Shown here in pieces: positions 34,747 to 42,080 of a stretch of 64,000 nt of DNA. The translations under genes and the position numbers were made by a program. Source of the DNA: Gaoshiqia sediminis (GTDB lineage: Bacteria; Bacteroidota; Bacteroidia; Bacteroidales; Prolixibacteraceae). The stretch is from the NCBI RefSeq assembly GCF_025907915.1, contig NZ_JAPAAF010000003.1, forward strand, positions 124,001-188,000. The letters are read 5' to 3'. Numbering within the stretch: the first letter of the stretch is position 1; the number at the start of each line of letters is the position of its first letter. Below the pieces are notes generated by a model. That model saw only the letters and a program-made list of their open reading frames with translations. It searched no databases and had not been told where the DNA came from.

Positions 34747-36309
34747 TTATTTTCCTTTTTGCATCTTTCTCCAGCCAACCCAAGTCAACGTTGGTTCAAT
34801 CGTCTTTCCTTTATACAAAAAGCTGGCCAGGTAGCCAAAAAAGATCAACACCACGTGGCTGTAAACACCGATCATGTATTTATGATGTATGTAATTGAAT
34901 GATCCCAAGTTTACCAAAAGTTTTTCGTTTCCTTCAAGACCGATAGGAGTTGATGTAAGCAGCGCCCAGGCGGTAAACAACACGCTGGCTCCAATTCCCC
35001 AGTAGAGCCCCTGCTTATTGGCCCGGGTGCTGAAAATACCCAGCAGGAACATCCCGGCAATACCACCCGAGAAGATGGAATACAGGGTGAAAATAATCCC
35101 GAGTACACCCTCGCTTCCGGCAGCAACATAAAACATGGCCACCGCAATTGCGCCCAAACCGGCAATAACAATAAACAGCTTGCTCATAAACAAGCGGTGC
35201 TGCTCCGTACTTTTAGGCCGCATGCGGATGTAATAGTCCTCCATCAAAATGGCCGACAAGCAGTTCAAATCGGAATCGAGACTTGAAATGGCCGCTGCAA
35301 TCAAGGCCGACAAAATCAGTCCCACCACGCCAACGGGCAGTTTGGTCATGATGAAATACGGGAAAACAGCATCAGCTTCAATTCCCGGTGGCAACACATC
35401 GCCGGTGATTTGGTAGTACGAAAACAAAGCCGTACCGATAAACATGAACATAGCCCAAACTGGAACACTCAGCAGCACGCCAATCAGCGAAGCTTTGATG
35501 GCAGCTTTGTCTGATTTCGCAGTCAGGTACCGTTGTACAATGGTTTGGTCGGTCCCGTATTTCTGAATGGCATAAAAAACGCCGTTCAGCGCCATCACAA
35601 TGAAAGTTAGATTGACAAAATCCCAGTCGAACGGGCCAAAACCAATACGATCGTTCTGCATGGCTACTTCCCATACTTCCATCGGACCGCCTTCAGGAAG
35701 AAAAAGCAGGATCCCCAAGGCAATAAGTCCACCAATAATCAACAGAAATCCCTGGATTACATCCAACCAAATAACCGCTTCGATACCGCCAAGCATGGTA
35801 AGGACAACTACGGCCCCGCCGATAATCCAGATGATGGTCACCGTGTCCAATCCGGTCATTTTACTCAGCGCCAGCGAAATTAGAAAAAACACCGTTCCCA
35901 TTTTCGAGAAGTGTGTCAGGATAAATGAAATGGACGTGTAAAGGCGGGCAAAAAAGCCAAAACGCTTCTCGAAATACTCGTAGGTACTCAACTGAATAAC
36001 GTGCCTGAACAAGGGCACAACAAAACCAACAATGGCTACCAGCACTATGGGAACCATAAGTCCCTGTACCAGGCGGATCCAGTTTGAAGTAAATCCTTCG
36101 CCCGGATAGGCCAAAAAAGTAATGCTGCTGATTAGTGTTGCCAAAATGGAAATGCCAATTGCCCATGAGGGTAATGATCCTTTGGCTGTAAAATAATTTT
36201 TCGTATCACTTTGCCGTTTCGAAAACCAAAATCCGATCCCCAATGATACCAGCAAAGTAAGGATCATGATCAGGTAATCAATTACATGAATGGAGGGTGT
36301 TGATTGCAT
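34747..36309 (-). CDS. SSS-family sodium:solute symporter
   Basis: 520 residues with about 13-14 transmembrane helices. The N-terminus IDYLIMILTLLVSLGIGFWFSKRQSDTKNYFTAKG and LPSWAIGISILATLISSITFLAYPGEGF, then TYEYFEKRFG, is the classic sodium/solute symporter signature. Members carry sugars, sialic acid and other carboxylates. It starts 2 bp after the kinase stop and so forms one translational block with the sugar-acid catabolic genes. The released sugar acid (Dha, threonate or a related compound) is the likely cargo; this is inference from position. Confidence 0.85.
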   Translation of the reverse strand: MQSTPSIHVIDYLIMILTLLVSLGIGFWFSKRQSDTKNYFTAKGSLPSWAIGISILATLISSITFLAYPGEGFTSNWIRLVQGLMVPIVLVAIVGFVVPLFRHVIQLSTYEYFEKRFGFFARLYTSISFILTHFSKMGTVFFLISLALSKMTGLDTVTIIWIIGGAVVVLTMLGGIEAVIWLDVIQGFLLIIGGLIALGILLFLPEGGPMEVWEVAMQNDRIGFGPFDWDFVNLTFIVMALNGVFYAIQKYGTDQTIVQRYLTAKSDKAAIKASLIGVLLSVPVWAMFMFIGTALFSYYQITGDVLPPGIEADAVFPYFIMTKLPVGVVGLILSALIAAAISSLDSDLNCLSAILMEDYYIRMRPKSTEQHRLFMSKLFIVIAGLGAIAVAMFYVAAGSEGVLGIIFTLYSIFSGGIAGMFLLGIFSTRANKQGLYWGIGASVLFTAWALLTSTPIGLEGNEKLLVNLGSFNYIHHKYMIGVYSHVVLIFFGYLASFLYKGKTIEPTLTWVGWRKMQKGK

Positions 36310-36311
36310 AG

Positions 36312-37481
36312 CTATTTTTGTTTAGTCAGTTTTTTATTGATTAAAATTTCGGGCCAGGCATAACTTCCGGGCTTGGTGGTTATTGTCAGTCCCGGATAAC
36401 GGGCCGTTCGCATCTGGATTACGCCAAAACCCAACTCCCGAAACGGAACCAGCTGCCGGATACCCAAATTGTGCAAAATTAAGGATGCCGTTGCTCCTCC
36501 TTCAATAAACAAATCATCAATTTCAACCTGGTTGAATACTTTTTTCACTACCCGGCCTACATTTTTACGGGTTGTTTCGGCTGAAATCTTCCGATTGGTG
36601 TCGGAACAAATCGTAGTAACGGCCACCCTCCGGTTCTCGCGGATAGCCTCTACAATTTTTTGGGCCAACGCAATCAGCGAGCCGGAAGGAATTTTGTGCT
36701 CCTGAAAAATCTCTTGGTTCAGGTTCAGAACCTCAATGCCGGCGTCCGTAAATTTATCCATCATCGTCTTATCTTTCGGGAAAGTGCTTCCCAAAATAAA
36801 CAAGGCGTGTTTTCCAGGCAAATAATCTGTGCATTCAGTTTCTGTTTTTGCCGGAAAATCCCGTTGTAAGATGGCATCAAAAAATCCGGAACCGCCTGCC
36901 AATACCGACTGTTCGTCAGCCCGACCGGCCCATGCGGCCAATTCGTCCACCGATACCACGTTGCCAATAATAATGCCCTCATCCGGCAAATCCTCCGTAA
37001 CATCTTTCACGGTTACGTTGTCAGCTTCCCCGCCAACAATCTCCCGAACGGTGGAGTGCTTCACCGGAAACTCCGGATCGTGCGCAAATGACGTTTCTGC
37101 CAGCGGAACACCAGCCACATAATAAATACCATTTTGGATGATCCGTTTAAAATGAGGGTTGGCCGGAACCATAATCACTCTTTTTTTTCCGGAAACAAGT
37201 TGTTGACTGTTCAGTTCGTCATATACATTTCCCCGCAATACAGAATCCAGTTTTTTGAATATAAACCTCGGTTTCAGATCCTGCAATTGACCGGTTACTT
37301 TTTCAATTTCCTGCTTGGCCAGTAAGGCCGGCATCGAACGGGTTTCGGTGGCAAGTACCAACAAGTCGATATCTTCGACAGCTTCAACCGAGGTTTCAAT
37401 CAACACCTTCATGCCCCGCCGAAGCCCAATCCCGCCAATCTCTGCCGCACCCGTAAAATCATCGGCAATCACTGCTATCAT
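36312..37481 (-). CDS. DUF1537 four-carbon acid sugar kinase (D-threonate/D-erythronate kinase family)
   Basis: 389 residues from ATG 37481; a longer ORF reaches 37682 but lies inside the PdxA2 gene. The N-terminal substrate domain starts IAVIADDFTGAAEIG, with the hallmark ADDFTGA at 6-12, and has FIFKKLDSVLRGN (substrate loop) and VMVPANPHFKR-type strands. The C-terminal nucleotide domain has FIEGGATASLIL and a PGSYAWPEIL end. DUF1537 kinases phosphorylate D-threonate, D-erythronate and 3-oxo-tetronates or 3-oxo-isoapionate at O-4. The partner PdxA2 gene is 17 bp upstream, which makes D-threonate or D-erythronate the best guess. Without a structure the specificity cannot be read. Confidence 0.85.
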   Translation of the reverse strand: MIAVIADDFTGAAEIGGIGLRRGMKVLIETSVEAVEDIDLLVLATETRSMPALLAKQEIEKVTGQLQDLKPRFIFKKLDSVLRGNVYDELNSQQLVSGKKRVIMVPANPHFKRIIQNGIYYVAGVPLAETSFAHDPEFPVKHSTVREIVGGEADNVTVKDVTEDLPDEGIIIGNVVSVDELAAWAGRADEQSVLAGGSGFFDAILQRDFPAKTETECTDYLPGKHALFILGSTFPKDKTMMDKFTDAGIEVLNLNQEIFQEHKIPSGSLIALAQKIVEAIRENRRVAVTTICSDTNRKISAETTRKNVGRVVKKVFNQVEIDDLFIEGGATASLILHNLGIRQLVPFRELGFGVIQMRTARYPGLTITTKPGSYAWPEILINKKLTKQK

Positions 37482-37498
37482 TTTCCCGTCTTTCAATG

Positions 37499-38533
37499 TT
37501 ACTGATTTTGATGAAGTTTGATGGCATAGTCGATCGCAAACAGCAAAGCGTCGGCACTTGCAATACCTTTTCCGGCTATTTCGAAAGCGGTACCATGATC
37601 GACCGAGGTACGAATTATGGGCAGCCCCAGCGTTATATTCACGCCCTTCACACTCTTCATCGCTTGCTTTTCTTCGTCCCAAATAAAGCCTACCAGCTTA
37701 AAGGGAATGTGCCCCTGATCGTGGTACATGGCCACGCAGCCATCGAAACTTCCCCCATTTGCCAGCGAAAACAAGGTATCGGGAGGGTATGGCCCGGCAG
37801 CTAGTATGCCCTGTTTCTGTGCATCCTGAATGGCCGGTAAAATCTCTTCAATCTCTTCTGTTCCAAACAAACCACCATCACCAGCATGTGGGTTCAAACC
37901 GGCCACGCCTATCCGGGGGTTGGCAATCCCAATGCGCTTCAGAGCTTCGTGTGTCAATTGAATCACATCCAATACCCGTTGCTTTTTCACCAGATCACAG
38001 GCCTGACGCAACGAAACGTGTGTGCTCACATGCGTTACCTTTATTTTTTCGTCAGCCAGCAACATGGTATATTTTTTTGTCCCTGTATAATGTGCGTAAA
38101 TTTCGGTATGCCCCGAAAAGTGGTGTCCAGCCAGGTTGATCGCCTCTTTGTGGATGGGTCCGGTGACAGTTCCGTCCACTTCGCCATTCATCGCCAGTTC
38201 AATGGCCTTGCGAACCGACCGAAAAGCCAAATCACCAGCCGGAGCCGATACTACGCCGTGCTTAATTTCGGACAAATGATCGGACGGAATATCATATACA
38301 TCAATGATTCCGTAGGTAAAATTAGCCTGCCCAACTTCTGTTACCGGATTAATTTTCAAGTTCAGTCCGGTCAGTTTTACGGCTTCCTGTATTACCTGTG
38401 CGTTGCCAATCAACAATGGTCGGCAGACTGCATATACCGAAATTTCATTAAATACCTTAGCCGCAATCTCAGGTCCAATTCCGGCAGGATCGCCCATGGT
38501 AATGGCCAGTATAATCTTATTTTGAGTATCCAT
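37499..38533 (-). CDS. pdxA2: PdxA2-type 4-phospho-threonate/erythronate dehydrogenase
   Basis: 344 residues from ATG 38533. Full PdxA family protein: AITMGDPAGIGPEI at 10-23, TGPIHKEAINLAGHHFSGHTE (124-144), and the three metal-binding histidines His172 (THVSLR), His216 (LNPHAGDGG) and His271 (MYHDQGH). True PdxA oxidises 4-phosphohydroxy-threonine in vitamin B6 synthesis; the PdxA2 branch oxidises and decarboxylates D-threonate- or D-erythronate-4-phosphate to DHAP, and is the one found with DUF1537 kinases. Only 1 bp separates it from the aldolase gene and 17 bp from the kinase gene, so a catabolic role is clear. I use the symbol for the branch, not for a proven substrate. Confidence 0.82.
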   Translation of the reverse strand: MDTQNKIILAITMGDPAGIGPEIAAKVFNEISVYAVCRPLLIGNAQVIQEAVKLTGLNLKINPVTEVGQANFTYGIIDVYDIPSDHLSEIKHGVVSAPAGDLAFRSVRKAIELAMNGEVDGTVTGPIHKEAINLAGHHFSGHTEIYAHYTGTKKYTMLLADEKIKVTHVSTHVSLRQACDLVKKQRVLDVIQLTHEALKRIGIANPRIGVAGLNPHAGDGGLFGTEEIEEILPAIQDAQKQGILAAGPYPPDTLFSLANGGSFDGCVAMYHDQGHIPFKLVGFIWDEEKQAMKSVKGVNITLGLPIIRTSVDHGTAFEIAGKGIASADALLFAIDYAIKLHQNQ

Positions 38534-38534
38534 G

Positions 38535-39449
38535 CTATGCGTTAATATTTTCCAGTTCTTTACCAATTTCCTGAATGAAAGCTGCTTCCTCCTTTTCTTC
38601 CATCCGGTAGATCGGAGGCATCATCTGTGTGCCGCACAATCCTTTTTCATTCATAATTACTTTTAAAGCAGCCAGCGATTCACTCAAACTGCGCCCTTTT
38701 TGATAAAGGGCCGACAAATCGTTTGTTTTTTGCTGAAGAGTTTCTGCCAGTTTCCAATCACCTGCCCGTGCCGCTTCGTAAAGCTCCACGTAAGGTACAG
38801 GGGCAAAATTTCCGGTGCTGGGGACAATCCCATCCGAACCGTTTTTCAGGGCGTAAACCGACATGGCTGCCCAACCGATCAAATGTGCAAAATCTTCCCG
38901 GTTTTTCCACAAGCTCAGCGCCTTATCCAGACGATCCTGATCACGCTCCGAATCTTTCAAGCCTACAATATTGGGATGATAACTTAGCTTTTCGAGGATA
39001 TCGAGTGGTATGGAATAACCGGTTGTTGCCGTAATGTTGTAGAAAATAAGCGGTTTGGGACAGGCTTCGGCAAGCTGCTCACAATAACGCAGCGTAAAGG
39101 CATCTTTCAAGGGATAATACGAAGGCATGTTGGCTACCAGCACATCGGCCCCCAAATCAGCAAAGCGTTTGGCGGCATCGATCGACTCGGGCAAACAATT
39201 GCTCGAGATTCCAGCATAGACCAATGTTTTTCCGTTCACTTGTTTAACCGTTTCTTTCACCAGCACTTCCTTTTGCTGAAAAGAAAGCGAACTGGCTTCA
39301 CCGGTAGTACCGGCAATAAAAGGGCTGGCGCCTGCTTCCAGCAACAGGTTGACAATTTTGCCCACTCCGTCACTGTCAACAGAATAATCATCATTCAGTG
39401 GCGTAACCATCGGAACGATGACGCCTTTATAGGGATTGTCTTTTTTCAT
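38535..39449 (-). CDS. DapA-family (NAL/KDG-type) pyruvate-dependent aldolase
   Basis: 304 residues, (beta/alpha)8 class I aldolase. Schiff-base Lys165 in NIVGLKDSERD, catalytic Tyr137 in LIFYNITA and the pyruvate-carboxylate motif GTTGE at 47-51 are all present. Family members cleave 2-keto-3-deoxy acids to pyruvate plus an aldehyde, or work as DapA, NanA or dehydratases. The gene sits between an Fe-alcohol dehydrogenase and PdxA2, with 28 bp and 1 bp gaps, so a lysine-synthesis role is unlikely. A 2-keto-3-deoxy substrate such as Dha, Kdo or KDG is favoured. The pocket residues after GTTGE (ASSL) do not identify the substrate. Confidence 0.85.
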   Translation of the reverse strand: MKKDNPYKGVIVPMVTPLNDDYSVDSDGVGKIVNLLLEAGASPFIAGTTGEASSLSFQQKEVLVKETVKQVNGKTLVYAGISSNCLPESIDAAKRFADLGADVLVANMPSYYPLKDAFTLRYCEQLAEACPKPLIFYNITATTGYSIPLDILEKLSYHPNIVGLKDSERDQDRLDKALSLWKNREDFAHLIGWAAMSVYALKNGSDGIVPSTGNFAPVPYVELYEAARAGDWKLAETLQQKTNDLSALYQKGRSLSESLAALKVIMNEKGLCGTQMMPPIYRMEEKEEAAFIQEIGKELENINA

Positions 39450-39477
39450 TTTTGTGTTTAACCTTTATTTTATTCAG

Positions 39478-40623
39478 CTAGTAAGCCTTTTTATACATTT
39501 CCAATGCATCCTCCAGAGTAACTTCGCGCACATTGTTTTTCAATAGCCGCTGTACTTTCAGGGCCGAAACAGCCATATCTTCCAACGCATTTTCAGGAAT
39601 TCCAAGTTCCCGAAGTTTCGCGGGGATCCCGATCGATTTCATCAGTTCCCGCACCGCTCTTATTCCGGCCTGCGCATATTCCTCTTCAGATTGACAGCCG
39701 GTAATCCCGATTGCTTTTGCTACGCGGGCATATTTTTCGGTGGCTGCCGGCAAGTTGAATTCCATCACCCATGGCAAAATAACAGCGTTTGAAAGGCCAT
39801 GAGGTACCTTGTATTTACTGCCCAACGGATACGCAAGCGCGTGAACCGCAGTGGTGTTGACCGGCCCCAGGCACATGCCCCCGTAAACGCTGCCCAAGGA
39901 TACATTTGCCCGGGCATCGAGGTCGCTTCCGTCATCGTAAGCTTTTTTCAGGTTCTGAAAAATTAGCTGCATCCCGTCCAGCGCATAACGGTCGGTTACC
40001 GGGTGAGCAAAGCGGTTGACAAAAGCTTCGAGGCAATGAGCAAAGGCATCCATCCCTGTAGCTGCAGTCACTGCCGGAGGAACGCCAGCCGACAGAATCG
40101 GGTCAATATAGGCAGCATCAGGCATCAGGTACGGACTGATAACGCCCTTCTTCTCCTGATCGCTTTCATCCAGAAAAATCGCATTTGGCGATACCTCACT
40201 GCCCGTTCCCGAAGTGGTGGGCAAACAAGCCAGATAGGTTTTCCGCTCTTTTAGCATACCAATGCCGGTAATCTCTTCTGTTGTCTGTGTGTTGCGAATT
40301 TGCGCTGCCACTAACTTGGCCGTATCAAGCACGCTCCCTCCCCCGATGCCGACAACCGCATCGGCCTGAAAATTGCGGGCGAGCGCCAGTACCTTTTCAA
40401 ACTCGGCAAAAGTGGGTTCGTTGGTAATCCGGTTGTACACCTCAATGGCCACACCGCCAGTAGTCAGCTGTGCCAAATAAGGCGATAAGGTTTTGTCCAA
40501 AACCGGAATCGTTAACAGAAACATGCGCTTGAAGCCCCTCTCCAAAAAGTCATCAACAAATTGTTTGAGGCTTCCGTTGCCAAATACAAAGCGCGAAGGA
40601 TTATTTATGATTATTTTTTTCAT
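39478..40623 (-). CDS. iron-containing alcohol dehydrogenase, aldehyde-reductase type
   Basis: 381 residues from ATG 40623; a longer reading frame (40662) would place the operator inside the gene. NAD(P)-binding motif GGGSVLDTAK at about 95-104 and the metal ligands Asp in PDAAYIDP, His in GMDAFAHCLEA, His in AVHALAYPLG and His in KVPHGLSNA. Family members interconvert lactaldehyde and propanediol, or other short aldehydes and alcohols. First gene of the LacI-controlled run; a perfect operator starts 2 bp upstream of its start codon. In the pathway proposed here it reduces the C4 aldehyde acid made by the aldolase. Lactaldehyde reduction (rhamnose or fucose breakdown) is a good alternative. 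Confidence 0.88.
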   Translation of the reverse strand: MKKIIINNPSRFVFGNGSLKQFVDDFLERGFKRMFLLTIPVLDKTLSPYLAQLTTGGVAIEVYNRITNEPTFAEFEKVLALARNFQADAVVGIGGGSVLDTAKLVAAQIRNTQTTEEITGIGMLKERKTYLACLPTTSGTGSEVSPNAIFLDESDQEKKGVISPYLMPDAAYIDPILSAGVPPAVTAATGMDAFAHCLEAFVNRFAHPVTDRYALDGMQLIFQNLKKAYDDGSDLDARANVSLGSVYGGMCLGPVNTTAVHALAYPLGSKYKVPHGLSNAVILPWVMEFNLPAATEKYARVAKAIGITGCQSEEEYAQAGIRAVRELMKSIGIPAKLRELGIPENALEDMAVSALKVQRLLKNNVREVTLEDALEMYKKAY

Positions 40624-40625
40624 TT

Positions 40626-40639
40626 TGTAAACGTTTACA
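40626..40639. promoter_or_regulatory. LacI-type operator beside the Fe-ADH start
   Basis: Perfect palindrome TGTAAACGTTTACA, identical to 10820-10833. It lies 2 bp from the start codon and about 30 bp downstream of the -7 element, so bound repressor would block transcription or translation of the long operon. Confidence 0.85.
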
Positions 40640-40669
40640 TTTTCGAACCAATTATTTCTCAAGGATTCA

Positions 40670-40677
40670 CAAAAATA
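40670..40677 (-). promoter_or_regulatory. promoter -7 element of the long catabolic operon
   Basis: TATTTTTG on the minus strand, an exact fit to the Bacteroidota -7 consensus TAnnTTTG, 47 bp upstream of the Fe-ADH start and between two operators. The upstream -33 region overlaps the distal operator; I see no clear TTG there. Confidence 0.5.
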
Positions 40678-40693
40678 TAAATTTGAAATTAAA

Positions 40694-40707
40694 TGAAAAC
40701 GTTTTTA
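40694..40707. promoter_or_regulatory. LacI-type operator, imperfect
   Basis: TGAAAACGTTTTTA, an imperfect palindrome with the AAACGTTT core, 68 bp from the perfect site at 40626 and overlapping the -33 region of the promoter. Confidence 0.5.
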
Positions 40708-40726
40708 TAAAGAAATTCTGAGCTTA

Positions 40727-41722
40727 CTAGCAGGAACCCCGTACCATTAATTCCGAATTCAGCGTCATTTGGATCGGGGCACGTTTGGGGTCGCGTATCC
40801 GCTGGATCAGCAATTCGCCCGCTCGCTGCCCGATTTCGTAAGCAGGTTGCCGCACAGCCGTAAGTGGCGGGTTTAATGAATTGGACCAGTTCATATCGTC
40901 AAAACCAATGATAGCGACATCGTTCGGTATATGAAGTTTTCTTTTGTGGATTGTTTCCAGTGCGCCCAAGGTGATCAGGTTGTTACCGGTAAACAAGGCA
41001 TCCGGAGGCGTTGGCAGGCTTAGCAGCTTTTCTGCCAGTTCGACCCCACTTTTGTAAGTTGAGTTCCCATAAACAAGCCACTGAGGATCGAAGGGCAGGT
41101 TGTTTTCGGCCAAGGCCCGCCTGTAACCGGCCTCCCGCAAGCGCGAGGAAGGAATCGTTGGCAGACCGGCGATGTGTCCGATCCGTTTGTAACCGGCCTT
41201 TGCCAGATAATCAACGGCAGCAAAAGCTCCCGCATCATTGTTCACCCAAACCACGTCCACATCAATTCCGTTTAAGCCGCGGTCAACACAAACTACCGGC
41301 AACCCGTTTTGCACCATCTTTTTCACCCGAACATCATCTTCGCTTGCCGGGGCAGCAATCAAGCCATCAATGGCTTCCGATTCCAGAATATCGAGGTACA
41401 TGGCTTCCTTTTTCTCGTCCTGGCTGAAGTTGCAAACAATGATCACATAGTTGTTTTTGTAAGCAATATCCTCAATGCCACGCAGAACATCAACATAAAA
41501 CGGGTTTTGAATGTCGGGAATGAGAACGCCAAGCAAATTACCCGGGCCACCTTTTGATCGTAACCTTTTGGCAACCCGACTGGGCTGATATTTTAGTTCC
41601 TTGATCGCTTTCAGAATTTTCAGGCGAGTTTCCTCGTTCACGCTACTACTGTTATTCAGTACCCTCGATACGGTAGCGATAGATACTCCTGCCCTTCTGG
41701 CGACATCATTCATGCTGGCCAT
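40727..41722 (-). CDS. LacI-family transcriptional regulator
   Basis: 331 residues. N-terminal helix-turn-helix at residues 4-24 (MNDVARRAGVSIATVSRVLNN), hinge region ending KRLRSKG, then the periplasmic-binding-protein-like effector domain (from about 60, LLGVLIPDIQNPFYVDVLRGIEDIA) with the typical IIGFDDMNWSNSLNPPLTAVRQP block. It is co-directional with the catabolic operon but separated from it by 103 bp holding two operators, and lies divergently to GH28. An operator overlaps its own -7 element, suggesting autorepression. The effector is probably the substrate or an intermediate of the adjacent sugar-acid pathway. Confidence 0.95.
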   Translation of the reverse strand: MASMNDVARRAGVSIATVSRVLNNSSSVNEETRLKILKAIKELKYQPSRVAKRLRSKGGPGNLLGVLIPDIQNPFYVDVLRGIEDIAYKNNYVIIVCNFSQDEKKEAMYLDILESEAIDGLIAAPASEDDVRVKKMVQNGLPVVCVDRGLNGIDVDVVWVNNDAGAFAAVDYLAKAGYKRIGHIAGLPTIPSSRLREAGYRRALAENNLPFDPQWLVYGNSTYKSGVELAEKLLSLPTPPDALFTGNNLITLGALETIHKRKLHIPNDVAIIGFDDMNWSNSLNPPLTAVRQPAYEIGQRAGELLIQRIRDPKRAPIQMTLNSELMVRGSC

Positions 41723-41791
41723 AAACGTTGTTTTACGTATGAATATTCGGGTTGAAAATAGACAATCGCCCTTAAATAGTCAACCAAGATA

Positions 41792-41809
41792 CAAATGTAA
41801 ACGATTTCA
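41792..41809 (-). promoter_or_regulatory. LacI promoter -7 element overlapping an operator
   Basis: TACATTTG (minus strand, 41792-41799) fits TAnnTTTG exactly and shares bases with the operator TGTAAACGATTTCA (41796-41809). It lies about 70-87 bp ahead of the LacI start and fits autorepression. Confidence 0.65.
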
Positions 41810-41993
41810 TGAAACACACGAATTTTTTAATCAGTTTTTTGCTGCCACGCATGAAAAAGATCCACGCGTGCAGACTTGTGTTTAAAACACCATTCAATCA
41901 TTTCCAGATCAGCAAATTTCGCAGGGTACTTAAGAATATTGACCAATGCTTTCCTCCTGCGGCAACTTGTCTGACAGAAATTTTACCCTTACA

Positions 41994-42007
41994 TGTAATC
42001 GTTTACA
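41994..42007. promoter_or_regulatory. LacI-type operator ahead of GH28
   Basis: TGTAATCGTTTACA, one base from the perfect palindrome, 73 bp upstream of the GH28 start on the plus strand. No exact TAnnTTTG was found downstream of it; TATTTTTA starting at 42009 is one base off. Confidence 0.7.
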
Positions 42008-42080
42008 TTATTTTTACTTTTTTTGTAACACCAACAACTGCAGAACGCATTTAATCATTAAATAATCAGATTCAAAAGTC

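Noticed and set aside
37482-37682. N-terminal extension of the DUF1537 kinase to 37682
   Set aside because: It lies wholly inside the PdxA2 gene and has a composition unlike the family; the canonical start is at 37481.
37499-38533. Vitamin B6 biosynthesis PdxA
   Set aside because: Sits with a DUF1537 kinase and an aldolase; no pyridoxine genes nearby.
38535-39449. Lysine-biosynthesis DapA
   Set aside because: Operon context with sugar-acid kinase and PdxA2, under a LacI operator; no dap genes nearby.
36312-40623. D-apionate catabolic pathway (OiaK-type DUF1537 kinase with GH140 apiosidase)
   Set aside because: Apionate oxidoisomerase, lactonase and the 3-oxo-isoapionate decarboxylase or transcarboxylase are absent, and a PdxA2 partner points to tetronate phosphate instead. 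Not fully excluded for genes outside the window.
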